64,000 bases of DNA, from contig NC_063014.1 of assembly GCF_020509005.1 (NCBI RefSeq), forward strand, positions 5,952,001 to 6,016,000. Reading direction: 5' to 3'. The notes beneath the pieces are model-generated. The model was given only the letters and a program-made list of their open reading frames with translations. It did no database searches and was not told the origin of the DNA. Both the position numbers and the translations under genes were made by a program. Position 1 is the stretch's first letter. Every line of letters starts with the position of its first letter. Shown piece by piece: positions 32,928 through 44,299 of the stretch. This DNA comes from Fulvia fulva. Lineage: Eukaryota > Ascomycota > Dothideomycetes > Mycosphaerellales > Mycosphaerellaceae.

Positions 32928-33494
32928 TTCTGGGAGATTTGGCGGATTTGTTTGAAGTGTGATAGCCTGGGAGTTGAGTCTTGTCTGGGTGGAGGTGTGA
33001 TGGGAGGAGTGGGTGGCTTCTCGAGTTTGATGCCCGTGGGCTGTTTCTCCATTGTTACCTCACTTCGTGATAATGGCGCAGTAGCGCGCTTGAACGTGTA
33101 TGCCTCGCGTGGATCATGTTGTCAAGGGAGACAGAGTCGCGACGAAGCAATATAAACCCCTCGAGCTTTGCGACCTGAAGAGGTAAATCAATTTGGTGAA
33201 GCTTTGGCTGTTTCTCGGCGTCTAGAGGTCATATAGTGTATGGAAAGCACATCTTGATGAGTACTTACACTGTGTGGGCCATAGGCAACAAGCGCTTCGC
33301 CTACATGAAGGCTCTCTGCGCCTGACTTATCGAAGCACGACCTTGGTCGTCGGAAACGACTTGGGACAGTAGACTGTCTCCTCCCAGAACGAAAGAGTCG
33401 CCTTTCGGCTACTTTCACTGTATGGTCGGACTGACACATACAGTACGTATTCTCGTAAAGTCTCCGCCAGTAGCGCCACTGACTGTGTTATCAG
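32928..33494. other. Intergenic / decayed 5' region of monooxygenase pseudogene
   Basis: Upstream of the preceding gene's start and of the monooxygenase remnant. I searched for the missing FAD-binding N-terminus of the monooxygenase and did not see it. Confidence 0.45.
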
Positions 33495-34968
33495 TATTGT
33501 TTCCCTTGGGCACCAAATCCAGAATGGTTTCCATTCTATGTTGACGGAGCTGAGATCCTCGAGTATATGAACAAAACCGCTGATGCGTTCCAGCTACGAA
33601 GCTATGTCCAGACTTCGTCCAAGGTCAAAGCAGCTGTCTGGGCGGCAGAGGAGGGTAAATGGATACTGGAGGTCGAGTGCGGAGGAGAGATCATCCACGA
33701 TGAGGTGGATGTCCTGATTAATGGTGCCGGATTCCTCAACAATTGGCAATGGCCAGATATTCCAGACCTGCACCAGTTCCGCGGAGAGATCGTACACAGC
33801 GCCAACTGGCAGTCAGTTGATTGGCAGAACAAAAGAGTTGCGTTGATCGGCAATGGTTCTTCAGCGATCCAGATATTGCCTAAGCTTCAACGAACGGCGA
33901 AGAGCATCCATACCTACATCCGCACCCCGACTTGGATCATTCCAGATTTCCTGGCAGATATGACCCCTGAAGGAAAGAACTTTGCATACTCAGACGAAGA
34001 GGAGAAGCGTTTTCGAGAGCATCCAGAGGAGCTGAAAGAGCTTCGGCAGAAGATGGAACACGTCTTCAACCAGTATTTCTTCGTCTTCCTCAAGGATTCG
34101 CCGTAACAGCAAGGTGTCCGAGCTATGTTTGGTGACATCATGAAGCAGAAATTGGGCGGCGATACCGAGCTGGCAAAGAAGCTGATGCCAGATTTTCCTG
34201 TTGGCTGCCGCAGAATCACGCCTGGCGACGGCTATCTCGAAGCACTCACGGCAGATAATGTGACCGCACGTTTCGACCCAATTGTGCGCTTCACGGAGGG
34301 CGGTATCTTGAGACAGCCACCTGCTGATACAGCGCCAGAAGAGACACAATTCGACCTAGTCATCTGAGCCACTGGATTCAATGTCACATTCCAACCCGCT
34401 TGGCCGATGACTGGGCTGAATGGCGCGAGTCTCAAGGAACTGTGGAAAGACGAGTCAGAGGCATACATGGGAATTGCCGCGCCACAAATGCCGAATTACT
34501 TCATGGCGAGAAGCGATGGTCCTGGTTAAGGAGAGATGTTGCTGACCGATATGACCAGTTCACTGGGCCAAATAGCCCTCTCGGCCACGGCAGTCTGTTT
34601 GGAGCACTCGAAGCCTCAGCAAACTATACCCTGAAACGGTGCTCCAAGATGGCCAGCGAGGGAATCAAGTCGGTCACGGTCAAGCCTGACGTCCTTCGTG
34701 AATTCAATGACTACTCGCAAGCTTTCTTGCAGCAACTGTGTATTCATCGGGTTGCCGATCGTGGCACAAGAACCACAAGATCGATGGCCGTGTGAGCGCC
34801 ATGTATGCGGGGAGTGTCTTGCATTATCGAGAGCTGTTGCAAACTTTCCGCACGGAGGACTTTGACATCAGCTATCTCAATAAACAGAACCGATTCGGGT
34901 TCATGGGGAGCGGCATTACTGACCTGGAGGCGCAGGGCGGACAGCTTGGATCTTACCTTGAGAAGTGA
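33495..34968 (+). pseudogene. Baeyer-Villiger-type flavin monooxygenase, truncated and disabled
   Basis: The frame from a 3' splice-like TTATCAG at 33494 encodes the central and C-terminal parts of a flavoprotein monooxygenase. It shows WAPNPEWFPFY, VDVLINGAGFLNNWQWPDI, the NADPH-binding VALIGNGSSAIQILPKL, and later GPNSPLGHGSLFGALE and the C-terminal VLHYRELLQTFRTEDFD. Four lesions are visible: TAA at 34104-34106 in frame with sequence continuing directly; TGA at 34365-34367 where relatives have VICATGF; an intron (about 34507-34558) whose donor reads GCGAGA instead of GT; and a one-base frameshift near 34735. The N-terminal GxGxxG FAD domain is absent. These enzymes insert oxygen beside ketones. 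This copy cannot work. Confidence 0.85.
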
Positions 34969-35280
34969 GCATACTCAACGTGGCCGTCTAAGAGCCCCAG
35001 AATGGCGCAGGCTCAGTGCATGGGTATTGGGCTGTCGAGACAGAGTTGGTGGTGAGGCGCCGATGTGTGGGCGATGCTGCGTCTGCAGCTATAGTATACC
35101 GACAGTATTCGAGACTAGATGAGAAATCCATTCTGCTGCTGCGCGCTGTAGTCTTGAAGCATCTCAATGTGTGGTCGATATCGCGAAGAGAAGGAGAGCA
35201 AGTGAACAGCGACCGAACCTGGAAAGCACGATGAACGCTACGGTGACTAAGCTTTTCGGCTCAGCTTGCCGAGAAGCGAG
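34969..35280. other. Intergenic, upstream of TAF2
   Basis: About 310 bp between the monooxygenase remnant and the TAF2 ATG; it presumably holds the TAF2 promoter. No motif was recognised. Confidence 0.4.
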
Positions 35281-38200
35281 ATGGCCCAAGCTTCAGAATC
35301 GCGACTTCCAACACCTGCACGCGACACCACCGCACGACCAGCGCATTTCTACCAGCTCGATGCGCGCATTTGGCGTATTGATAGGGCCATGGCGCCCCAG
35401 ATCCCCCTAGACCAAATCCCGACATTGCGCCCATATGACATAGTCAAGCAGCGCGTCGACCTCGATGTCGACTTTCCTGCGCGCTCACTCAAAGGCAGCA
35501 CCGAGATCACAGTCCAGCCAACCTCCAAGGAACTGCGAACCATCCAGCTACAATGCAGACAGGCGAAAGTTACGCAGGTGCAGGTCGGGGGAATCACGGC
35601 GAAATGGGACTACGATGATCCGTATCGAGCGCATGTGTCGGCCAAGTCGACAGTGCACCAGCATGCGATGCTGAAGGGCAAGGTGGAGCACTCGATGAAG
35701 CCAGCACCTCAGCCAGAGCTGTATGTGACACTGCCGCCGAAGCTGAAGATCCAGGAGCTCCAAGGCGACAGTGCGGCAGCGGTGCAGCAAGAGAGTGAGG
35801 TGGCAGAGACGCCCATCTTGGAGAAGGCGCAGCAGCTGGGACCGACGTTTGCTCCCATCAAGCTCACCGTCGAATTTGAGGTGGAGAGTTCTCGCGATGG
35901 TGTACACTGGATTGGTTGCGAGGAGACGGACAAGCGATACCCGCATCTCTACACCAAACTCGAGCCGTGGGCTGGCAACACTTCCAGCATATTTCCATGT
36001 GTTGACGATGCGACTACACGTGCACAGTGGGAGATTGCGATTCGATGCCCGCGCACACTCGGCGATGCCTTCAGAAGACCGAAGACTGGTCAAGTGCTGG
36101 AAAACGGCGATGGCGTAGCAGCTACAAATGGCGATGTCGAGATGGTCAACGGTACCGACGCGCCCGCGAAAACGGACAACACACCCATGGCCGATGAATT
36201 CTTGATCGATCTCAGCGAGGAAGATGCTGCGCTAGAACTGGCCATTCTCTGCGTTGGCTCCCTCCTCGAAGATGTTGCGGACTCGTACGATGACAGCCGT
36301 CATACGGTCACTTACAGCCTCAACGACGCAGTATGCGCACGCCACGTCGGTTTCGCGATTGGACCTTTTGAGTCTGTGGATTTGACAAGCACAAGGACTG
36401 CAGACGAGGAAGAGAAGCTTGCGGCGACTGCTGTGAAGGTCGAGGCGTTCTGTTTGCCGGGCCGGACAGACGAGGTGCAGAACACCTGCTTCCCGATATG
36501 TCAGGCGGTCGACCACCTTAGCGTGCATTGTGGTAGATTCCCATTCTCCAGCTACCAGATGCTTTTCGTCGACGATGCAATTCACGACACTTCTGCCGCG
36601 GCCGGTCTGTCAATTTGCAGCACCCGTCTACTTTTCCCAGAGGAGATCATCGAGCCGATTGACAGAAACACTCGCATCCTTGTTCGAGCCGTCGCGGATC
36701 AGTGGAGTGGTGTCAACATAATTCCCAGAGAACCCACGGATGCCTGGGCAGTGGCCGGAATAGCTGGCTACCTCACGGATGTGTTCATGAAGAAGCTATC
36801 AGGTAACAATCAGTATCGATGGGAGCAGAAGCTGGCGTCCGAGAAGGTGTACGACCTTGATGTGGATAGGCCATCGATACAAGATCACGGCTATCTGCTT
36901 CATCTGGATCCGTCCATTCGCGAGTTCCTCGATCTGAAATCGACGTTAGTACTAGGTATACTGGATCGTCGTCTGATCAAATCATCTGGCTCTACCGGAG
37001 TGATGCGCATCATCAACAAGATTTTCCTCAATGCGAAGACTGGTACTCTCCACAATGGTGCACTATCTACTGCCGAGTTCCAGCGCACATGCGAGAAGCT
37101 GGGTCATAACAAGCTGGAACAGTTCTTCAGGCAGTGGGTAATTGGTGCGGGATGTCCCATCTTCTACGTCACCCAGAAGTTCAACAAGAAGAAACTGGTC
37201 GTTGAAATGGACATCAGACAGCGACAAGCAGACAGACAGACCAAGCCTCTCTTCGCTCCGAACAACTTCATGCGGGAGGTGAAGGAGCATGTTGGGGACG
37301 TCTACGCAGGCGCGCTCCAGCCCGTGTTCACCGGACCCATGACCATCAGAATCCACGAAGCTGATGGCACGCCTTACGAACATATTGTGGAGATTAAAGA
37401 GACAGTAACAAAGCTGGAGATCCCGTACAACACAAAGTACAAGCGCCTCAAGCGATCCAGGAGACAGAGGGAACGCGCGGCAGCCGAAGGTCAAGCAGGC
37501 GAAAATGCCGATGAAGCGCTTCTGTATTGCCTGGGCGACGTTCTCGACCGACCTGAAGACATGGCGGAGTGGAATTTGATGGACTGGAGCAAAGAAGACG
37601 AGGACAAGATGAGAGGCGAAAGCTACGAGTGGATTCGTATGGACGCCGATTTCGAGTGGCTGGGCAGGATCCATCTCGTGCAGCCCCTCTACATGTACAT
37701 CTCCCAGCTGCAGCAAGATAGGGACGTTGTGGCACAATGGGAATCTATGCGACAACTTGTTGGAGCCCCGCCTCATCACGTGTCGCTGTCTATTCTGCTC
37801 CGGACGCTGATGGACGAGCGATACTTCTACGGAATCCGCGTTATGGCAGCCGAGGGACTTGCAATGCTGGCGAGGAATCAAGTGCTTGAGATCGGCCAGA
37901 CGCACCTCATGAAAGCCTTCGCCGAGATGTTCTGCGAGGAGGATGGCGTGATGCCACGCCCGAACGATTTCACCAGCCGGGTAGCCTTCATTATGCAATG
38001 TGCCATACCTCGGGCCATGTCGAAGTTGAGGAACGACGAAGGCAAGGTCCCGAAAGCAGTCGAGCAATTCTTCGTGGATAAGCTGAAGTTCAATGACAAC
38101 TCCGACAACCCTTACTCGGATTGCCATTACGTCTCAACCCTGATGAGTTGCCTGGCTGATTCGCTCGTGGTATCGCACCGCATTATCAAGCCTCCTGCAG

Positions 38201-39879
38201 CACCAACCTACGAATTCAGCTTCAGCGAGGAAGAGCCTCCTGAGGAAGAAGAGCAAGAGGAGATCAACCCTGATGCAGATTTTGAGCAGATGGCGATCGA
38301 TGAGATTGAACGCTATCGACGCCTAGATGAGTGGGTTGTGACGCACCAGAACATCTACTCAACCACTGCCATTCAGTGCCTGCAAAAGCTTACCAAAGCT
38401 GGCATCGTCAAAGACAAGACCAAAGAACTGCTACAGTACACGAGATCGAGCACAGCAGACAACGTGCGACTGGAGGCATTTAGATGTCTCAACGAGATTG
38501 GCTTGACACGCCGCATGCCTGTCATGAAGCACCTGATATACAATCTCGTGGAGGATCGATCACCTTACGTCAGAGCCCGTCTCACGATACTACTTGGCGA
38601 AGCTCTGGGCCATATTGCATTAGGTGACGATCCGGTGGAGAAGACTGAAGCAGCGCCTCCCCCCGCCGATGGCCTGATCGTGGAAGAGGGAGCCAGCAAT
38701 GAAGCGAAACGCATCGAAGCGACTCGGAAGACAACCACAGAAGGTGCCCTGGCTGCTCTTAAGGTGACACTGCAGGACAGCGAGGTCTTCAAGCAGGCGT
38801 TGTGGTATGCTGCTACGTCGCCCGTCATCTCGCTAGACGAGATTGCAGGCTTTTGCGACATTGCAGCCTTGATCTACGAGGCTGTCACTTCTCTCACTGT
38901 GATGATGAAGCTGCCTCGTCCGTACAAGTGTGTGCGCGAGGGCAAGGGTAAAGTGCGTTTCTACCAGGAGGGCCCATACAGGACAAAGCCTGTGAAGGGA
39001 CTTCCTTTCGAGGACTACCAGAGCCTGGAAGTCCATGGCCTGAAGTATAGTGGTCCTCTTGGTGAAGATACCAAGCGAGCCATCGCCAAGAAAGCCGACG
39101 ACGCCGCCGCGGCTCAAGCACTGAAGACTCGCATCAACACTGCGGCGCAACAGATGGCAGCCGCCCAAGCACAAGCAGCGGTCGTGTCGATGCCACCTCC
39201 ACCGACAATCCCGACACCGAGTACCGAAAAATCAGGCATCAGGCTTAGTCTGGGCGGACCCAAACGAAAGCCAAGTGTAGACATTCGCGAAGCGTCTCCG
39301 AAGGCTATCAAGATATTCAATGCATCGACCCCAGGTAGCGCACCTTCGCGCAAACCGTCTGCAGCTGGCAAGAGTAGGCCTGTCGTGTTGAGTCTGGGAA
39401 TTAGTGCTTCTCGTAAGGCACAACAGATCGTCACTTCCCCAGCAACGCCAGGAAGATACCCATCTGGAATGACTGTGCCATCGCGCGCCATAACACCTCA
39501 GTCTTCGCAGATTCTTCAACAACCCACCAGTCTTTCACCCCAAGCCAGCTTTTCCGCGACTACTCCAACGCCACCCGCCGCTCCACTCAACCTTAACGTG
39601 GGAGGCTTCCGATCTTTCGATTCAGCTGCTGCGAACCCATTCGGTCCTTCGCCAGATGTCATCTCGCCCGCACCAGCAAGCAGCTTCGCGGGCTCTCCAC
39701 CTCCACGATCATCTGTGACGAGTCTCACAGGTGGAGGCATCACGAGCCTGACGAGCTTGTCAGCTAAGAGTGCTTCCCCACCAGCAGTGACGCAGCCTCC
39801 CAAGCCGAAGTTGAAGCTGAAGTTTGGCGCGAGCAGGCAGAATAGCGTTAGTGGTCCGCAAGGCAGTCCACCGGGATAG
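35281..39879 (+). CDS. TAF2: TFIID subunit TAF2 (TSM1)
   Basis: Intronless, 1532 residues from the ATG at 35281. TAF2 is a general transcription factor TFIID subunit that contacts core promoter DNA at the initiator. Residues about 50-500 resemble an M1-aminopeptidase fold without the zinc-binding HExxH: YDIVKQRVDLDVDFPARSLKG, GVHWIGC, YPHLYTKLEPW, WFPCVDD-like IFPCVDDAT, and SSYQMLFVDDA. The middle has YRWEQKLASEKVYDLD and GCPIFYVTQKFNKKKLVVEMD. The C-terminal half carries HEAT-like helices (RLEAFRCLNEIGLTRRMPVMKHLIYNLVEDRSPYVRARL, split here as seen around residues 1065-1100). The last 250 residues are Pro/Ser/Ala-rich with basic SLGGPKRKP and PKLKLKFGAS. A met further in (35390) is an alternative start. 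After the TAG the same frame stays open for 67 codons (see findings). Confidence 0.94.
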   Translation: MAQASESRLPTPARDTTARPAHFYQLDARIWRIDRAMAPQIPLDQIPTLRPYDIVKQRVDLDVDFPARSLKGSTEITVQPTSKELRTIQLQCRQAKVTQVQVGGITAKWDYDDPYRAHVSAKSTVHQHAMLKGKVEHSMKPAPQPELYVTLPPKLKIQELQGDSAAAVQQESEVAETPILEKAQQLGPTFAPIKLTVEFEVESSRDGVHWIGCEETDKRYPHLYTKLEPWAGNTSSIFPCVDDATTRAQWEIAIRCPRTLGDAFRRPKTGQVLENGDGVAATNGDVEMVNGTDAPAKTDNTPMADEFLIDLSEEDAALELAILCVGSLLEDVADSYDDSRHTVTYSLNDAVCARHVGFAIGPFESVDLTSTRTADEEEKLAATAVKVEAFCLPGRTDEVQNTCFPICQAVDHLSVHCGRFPFSSYQMLFVDDAIHDTSAAAGLSICSTRLLFPEEIIEPIDRNTRILVRAVADQWSGVNIIPREPTDAWAVAGIAGYLTDVFMKKLSGNNQYRWEQKLASEKVYDLDVDRPSIQDHGYLLHLDPSIREFLDLKSTLVLGILDRRLIKSSGSTGVMRIINKIFLNAKTGTLHNGALSTAEFQRTCEKLGHNKLEQFFRQWVIGAGCPIFYVTQKFNKKKLVVEMDIRQRQADRQTKPLFAPNNFMREVKEHVGDVYAGALQPVFTGPMTIRIHEADGTPYEHIVEIKETVTKLEIPYNTKYKRLKRSRRQRERAAAEGQAGENADEALLYCLGDVLDRPEDMAEWNLMDWSKEDEDKMRGESYEWIRMDADFEWLGRIHLVQPLYMYISQLQQDRDVVAQWESMRQLVGAPPHHVSLSILLRTLMDERYFYGIRVMAAEGLAMLARNQVLEIGQTHLMKAFAEMFCEEDGVMPRPNDFTSRVAFIMQCAIPRAMSKLRNDEGKVPKAVEQFFVDKLKFNDNSDNPYSDCHYVSTLMSCLADSLVVSHRIIKPPAAPTYEFSFSEEEPPEEEEQEEINPDADFEQMAIDEIERYRRLDEWVVTHQNIYSTTAIQCLQKLTKAGIVKDKTKELLQYTRSSTADNVRLEAFRCLNEIGLTRRMPVMKHLIYNLVEDRSPYVRARLTILLGEALGHIALGDDPVEKTEAAPPPADGLIVEEGASNEAKRIEATRKTTTEGALAALKVTLQDSEVFKQALWYAATSPVISLDEIAGFCDIAALIYEAVTSLTVMMKLPRPYKCVREGKGKVRFYQEGPYRTKPVKGLPFEDYQSLEVHGLKYSGPLGEDTKRAIAKKADDAAAAQALKTRINTAAQQMAAAQAQAAVVSMPPPPTIPTPSTEKSGIRLSLGGPKRKPSVDIREASPKAIKIFNASTPGSAPSRKPSAAGKSRPVVLSLGISASRKAQQIVTSPATPGRYPSGMTVPSRAITPQSSQILQQPTSLSPQASFSATTPTPPAAPLNLNVGGFRSFDSAAANPFGPSPDVISPAPASSFAGSPPPRSSVTSLTGGGITSLTSLSAKSASPPAVTQPPKPKLKLKFGASRQNSVSGPQGSPPG

Positions 39880-40083
39880 AGTCCGACTGTTGCGGACGAT
39901 CGGCCAAGGATCAAGTTGAAGCTGGATCACAAGGGGCATTGGGTGATCAATAGCAGAAGTGGACAGGGGGCTCGCAGGCGTGACTCGAGTGTGTCGTTCT
40001 CTCGGTATAGCGGTTGGAAAGGATTGCGGGAGGCAAGGATTAGCGCGCGGTGCTCTTCATCAGAATCAAGCGAGTCGGATTAG

Positions 40084-40551
40084 CGAGGCGTTGGGGGAGT
40101 GGATTCAATGTATCGTGTATACCCTTGTGTATCAGTAGAGAACGTCACCAAATCAGTATCGTGCCGACGCATGACAGCGTACGGGTGCTTGAAGACTATT
40201 CGACCTGTCAGAGCTTCCAATGCAAACCGCCTCAATGTTGTCAGGGAAACTTGTGGCTGGCAGCGCATGCTCTGTTGAGAACCACAAAGTTTGCGCCGAG
40301 CTACAAAAGCGCTAGGCGTCCGAGTGATTTGTTGCATTCGTGGGTATCCTCTCGTCTACTAAACGGGACGGACTCTTCATACTCACTTCCCCATGCCACA
40401 GGCTGGCATCTGTGACCAGACCGGACAAAGCCTGGCAGAACTCTCGGTACCGTGCATGTATCTCCACTTAAGTTCCCTGGTCAACTCCTTTTTTTCCAGT
40501 ATTCCTATCACTCACTCCTGTCGTGCATCGTCCTTCTCGTTGAAAGTCAAG
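40084..40551. other. Intergenic between convergent TAF2 and DUF7918 genes
   Basis: Only short unsupported frames (40050-40415). Confidence 0.4.
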
Positions 40552-42005
40552 TCACGATTCATTGAGACCAGTTGACTGCCTTGGAGTAGTTGGAGCTGGA
40601 CTGCTGGCTCTTGTGGTCTCCGGCGGCGTGGAGAAGATATCGGAATCCGAGTCGTCCGGATCATCTTGCGCGGCCGGTGTGTAGATGCCAACGTTGGTCG
40701 TTGTCATCGAGCTTGGCGTGTAGGTGCCAATGTTCGTGGCGGTCGTCGAGCTCGGCGTAAAGATGCGGGCAGCGCCATTAGAGCTGGAGAACGAGGTGAC
40801 AGAGGCGGTACCAAGAGGTTCTGATAGACGCGAGATGGCGAGATCCTGGAGTCTGTCGGCGAGGACGTTCGGTGGGATGCCTGGTTGATCTGTCTTGTGC
40901 ATGCCGCGTCCTCGAAGGGCCTGCGTGGAGGGATTAGTGTATGCCTAGACTGAAAAGGCCGAGGAACTCACATCTGCTCCCAGTATGTTGTCAACTAGTA
41001 CGCTGTCTGATCCACGGTAACTTGGCTCCTCTGAAGCCTCCTCAATGACACTCAAGTTGAGCTTGAGCATAGTGTGTAGCAGGCCTGCCAGCCAGTCAGT
41101 AAATGCAAGCGCGAACCTCAGTCTATCTGCATGCGAAGGTAACACGTACGTGAGGAGCGGCAGTGGAAGACGAAGGTAGCAGCTGGCTTTGGAGTGCCCC
41201 AGATGCTGTCGACGACCCATACGCTCTCGACAGGCCTGGTCTTCTCGGGCTTGCATAGACTTTTCCCAGTCAGCGACGAAATTTCACGGCTTTGAGACCA
41301 CATACCTGATCACATGCGACACAGGACTATGTCTGGCAGACTTTTTCTTCTTGTCGACATTGGTGATATGATCACCGGAGACTCGGAAGGGTTCCGTGCG
41401 GCGTCTGTTCACGTGCGTGACCTCGATCTTGATGGTGCCCAGCTCATCCATATTGGACACTGGTGTGTGCGTTGTTGCCGATACGACGCTACGTGAAGCG
41501 CTTGTTGTGCCTCTTGAAGTATTGGTCGCGGGAGTGAGCATGCCCGGCCTGTACCCGAAAGGTGCCATGGAAGCAGTCGCCGAGGGAAGAGAGGAACTTG
41601 CATAGCCCACTGTCCTGCAGTTCAGGGATGTGCCGCACGTGTGAACGGGTGATACATACCGATCTCAACATCAGTGAACTTGTACCTGCGCATCATGTCT
41701 CGTGCAACCTGCAGTCCGCGACTAGCCCTGGCTGCAGTGCCGCTGTTGGCTTCTGCTTTGGATATCAGAGTCCCGTCTGTCTCTTCTCCGTCCACGTACA
41801 CAGTGAATCGTAGGTCCGAGCCTTCAAAGACATGAGGATCTCTCACGCGGTACTGCACCTTGAAGATCTGATCCGAGCTGGCCTCGACCAGGCAGTTGAA
41901 AGTGCGCTTTGTCGGCATGATATCAGCGGTAGTGTGCTCCTCAAGATCTCGCCCACCAGTCACAATGGTGACTGTCACGCCTGGCAACTCCTTCAAGATC
42001 GCCAT
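40552..42005 (-). CDS. DUF7918-family conserved fungal protein
   Basis: Five exons: 42005-41660, 41609-41306, 41259-41150, 41084-40972 and 40920-40552. Phases agree throughout and give 413 residues. Introns have GTATGT, GTATGT, GTACGT and GTGAGT donors. The start AILKELPGVTVTIVTGG, the strand-rich core (FKVQYRVRDPHVF, LRFTVYVDGEETDGTL) and the segment RPVESVWVVDSIWGTPKPAATFVFHCRSS match the fungal DUF7918 pattern. The domain is widespread in filamentous fungi and its function is unknown. The last exon is Ser/Thr/Pro-rich and disordered, with two near-repeats of YTPSS-TTTN-GTYTP type. It faces the next gene divergently across 319 bp. Confidence 0.85.
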
Positions 42006-42324
42006 GTTTGCTGGAGAGGATGTCGGAGGCCGCAGAAGTTCTTATGAGGCACAGGTAAAATTCATTGTGCGTGGTGTGGAATTCGGATCCACATGCGGGT
42101 CGACGTCCGATGCAGCTCGTTGACATGTGATCGTGGCTGTGTACGACACGTAGCCACCACGCCAAAGCTCTCCACCGCGACAGACCCCGTACATGATCGC
42201 ACGATGACTGCGCGCATTCCCACAAGGTCTGTTCGCGGGACCGATCAATGACAGCGAAGTCTAGTTTTCATATGACAAGACACATCGTGAAGTGCCATCC
42301 GTGCTGTATCGGCGGTGAACAGCC

Positions 42325-42950
42325 ATGAAATTCAATGATTTGGCAGGAACTGACCCAAGTCGCAGTAGGGCGATCATGGACAACTCGCCTCTCGGTAGAC
42401 TGCCAGCAGAGCTGCGCAACCACATCTGGGAACTAGCACTTTATCAGCGCGATGGTAACTTCATCGAACTCACCTCGATGAAGTTCACTCGCCTCTTTCG
42501 CTCGACTCGACATCCCCTCGGACTTCTCCGGGCATGCCGAGCCACTTATATAGAGTGCCGCGCCATGTTCTATGCCATCAACACTTTCCATCTCGAATGC
42601 AGGGGAGAGAAGACTACATACTCTACGACGTCAACGCCTTCAGCAAACAGCTCGGGCAGCCGGTGATTTTTGGTAATCTTGTTCTCGAGATTGTCCACCA
42701 TGCGGTTAATGAGAATGGCGTGAAAGGCAACATTCTGCCTCTGGTTACGAAGCTGCAGGGAACGCCGAGAGCCGCCAATGAGATCCGTGAGTATGCCAAC
42801 GTGGTCAAGCTTGGAATTCGTTATCATTATGCATCACGTTGCACCATGATGGGGTTGGACATCGGAGACATCAAAAGATATCGACGACCTCTACAGTGCG
42901 ATGCTGCGGCTGTACGGTATTCCAAAAATGACCTCGTAGAAGCGAGTTGA
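42325..42950 (+). pseudogene. Fungal 'LPAELRN' family protein with an apparent frameshift
   Basis: Frame 1 begins at 42325 (alternative Met at 42376) and shows SPLGRLPAELRNHIWELAL, then PLGLLRACRATYIECRAMFY and NTFHLECRGE. This is the usual start of a large, fungus-specific family of small F-box-like proteins. From about 42600 the meaningful sequence continues in another frame as REDYILYDVNAFSKQLG and VNENGVKGNILPLV, ending at TGA 42948-42950. The two frames overlap with no intron signals between them, so a one-base indel or sequence error is likely. About 205 residues in total. Function of the family is unknown. Confidence 0.6.
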
Positions 42951-44299
42951 AGGGTAAAGAGCTAGGAAGGGAGGCCACCGATTGTAAGCATGCCAAGACA
43001 AGGGCTCGAATAAAGGTCCAAGCAGCCAAAGGGAGTGGCAGTACTGTCAAGTGGAGGGAGGAAAGACTCCATACGGAAGCTGATTGCGGATAGAGCCCTC
43101 ACGACTTGGATGTGTGTACAAAAGCATCTCATTGGAGCTTCTCCCACGGCCTAGCTCTTGACGCTGTCGGTACTCCTGGCATCGCGTATCGCTTGTCCAC
43201 GCATCGATTCGTGTTCGCGCATATTGTGTTCGAAGTATCGGTTCGGCGCCTGTAGGTGATGTGATCGTCTGAGCCTTGCGATGTGCGGTGATGGCGTGAA
43301 GCGACACGTGGTCTCGGAACCAGACCTCCGACCATAGCTGACGGAGGTCTAGGCTAAACATTGTGTGAGCGCTGCGAAGAATTTGGCCAAATAGCTAAAC
43401 TATCCCGACGAATTGCGCAACAACAACAACGAATCTCGCAAATCCGGGCATATTACTCGATAGGTCTAACTCGGGGCTACGATTCGATGGCCGTTGTCTC
43501 CGTATAAATTGGATATATGCTTCGTTATTGCGACGCAAAAGTAGCTCTCTACGTTAAATAATAGATTACACCCCGTTTCTATATAGCGACGTCGCGATAT
43601 ACTAGCGAAAATCGGACAACGTAATACTATCGGCAATTTACAATCTCGAAGGGTAGCGTGCTTAGATTATCGAGATTCGGTCGTTAGAAAATAGCTATTT
43701 TTGCAGCTTGAATCTACTGTATGCAGCCGAAGCCAATGTTTAGCCCAGACTCTCCACGGACTGGTCCGTGCTTGAGTCTGGCTATCCGAGACCAAGGGAC
43801 ACGTGAAAGCAGAAAGCTGACGTCTTCAACTGCCAAGAGCATCCGTGCACCCGGAATGGATCCCACTTTCTCCTTACGCTTTCCAAGACATCACGTCGAC
43901 ATTGACACAAGGATCATGACCAGCCTCGTTCTCTTGACCGGTATCACCGTCTGCAATTGATCATGTCGCGCGCGTTGCAATGTCTTAACGACCAGATCGA
44001 GCTGCTGACATTACACGGCTCATACCGCACAGCACAGAAGCATGAGCTGCGAGCTGGGATACGTATCTTGTGCCCCGTGCTATTTGTGCTGGGATATCCA
44101 GGTGCTACACCTGTTCGACGCAGCATGATCATGGTGAGTGGACTCGTCACCGACAGCATCGCCTTCCTTCAGCCGCCGAAAGACCGGCCAGAACAGCAGG
44201 TACATGAGCTTCATACAAATTCTCAGCTTCGTTACTGTCAATCTCAGCTGCTAAGCAGCCTTGAGATTATTTGAAAGACTCCATCGGAAAACTTCCATC
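42951..44299. other. Intergenic with a short RIP-like relic
   Basis: No gene was recognised. The stretch 43440-43710 differs from its surroundings, with many TA and CG and few TG/CA dinucleotides, like an old RIPed repeat fragment without recognisable coding sequence. Confidence 0.4.

Noticed and set aside
37063..38127. 354-codon minus-strand ORF inside TAF2
   Set aside because: It is a codon-bias shadow of the well-conserved TAF2 frame and has no motif of its own.
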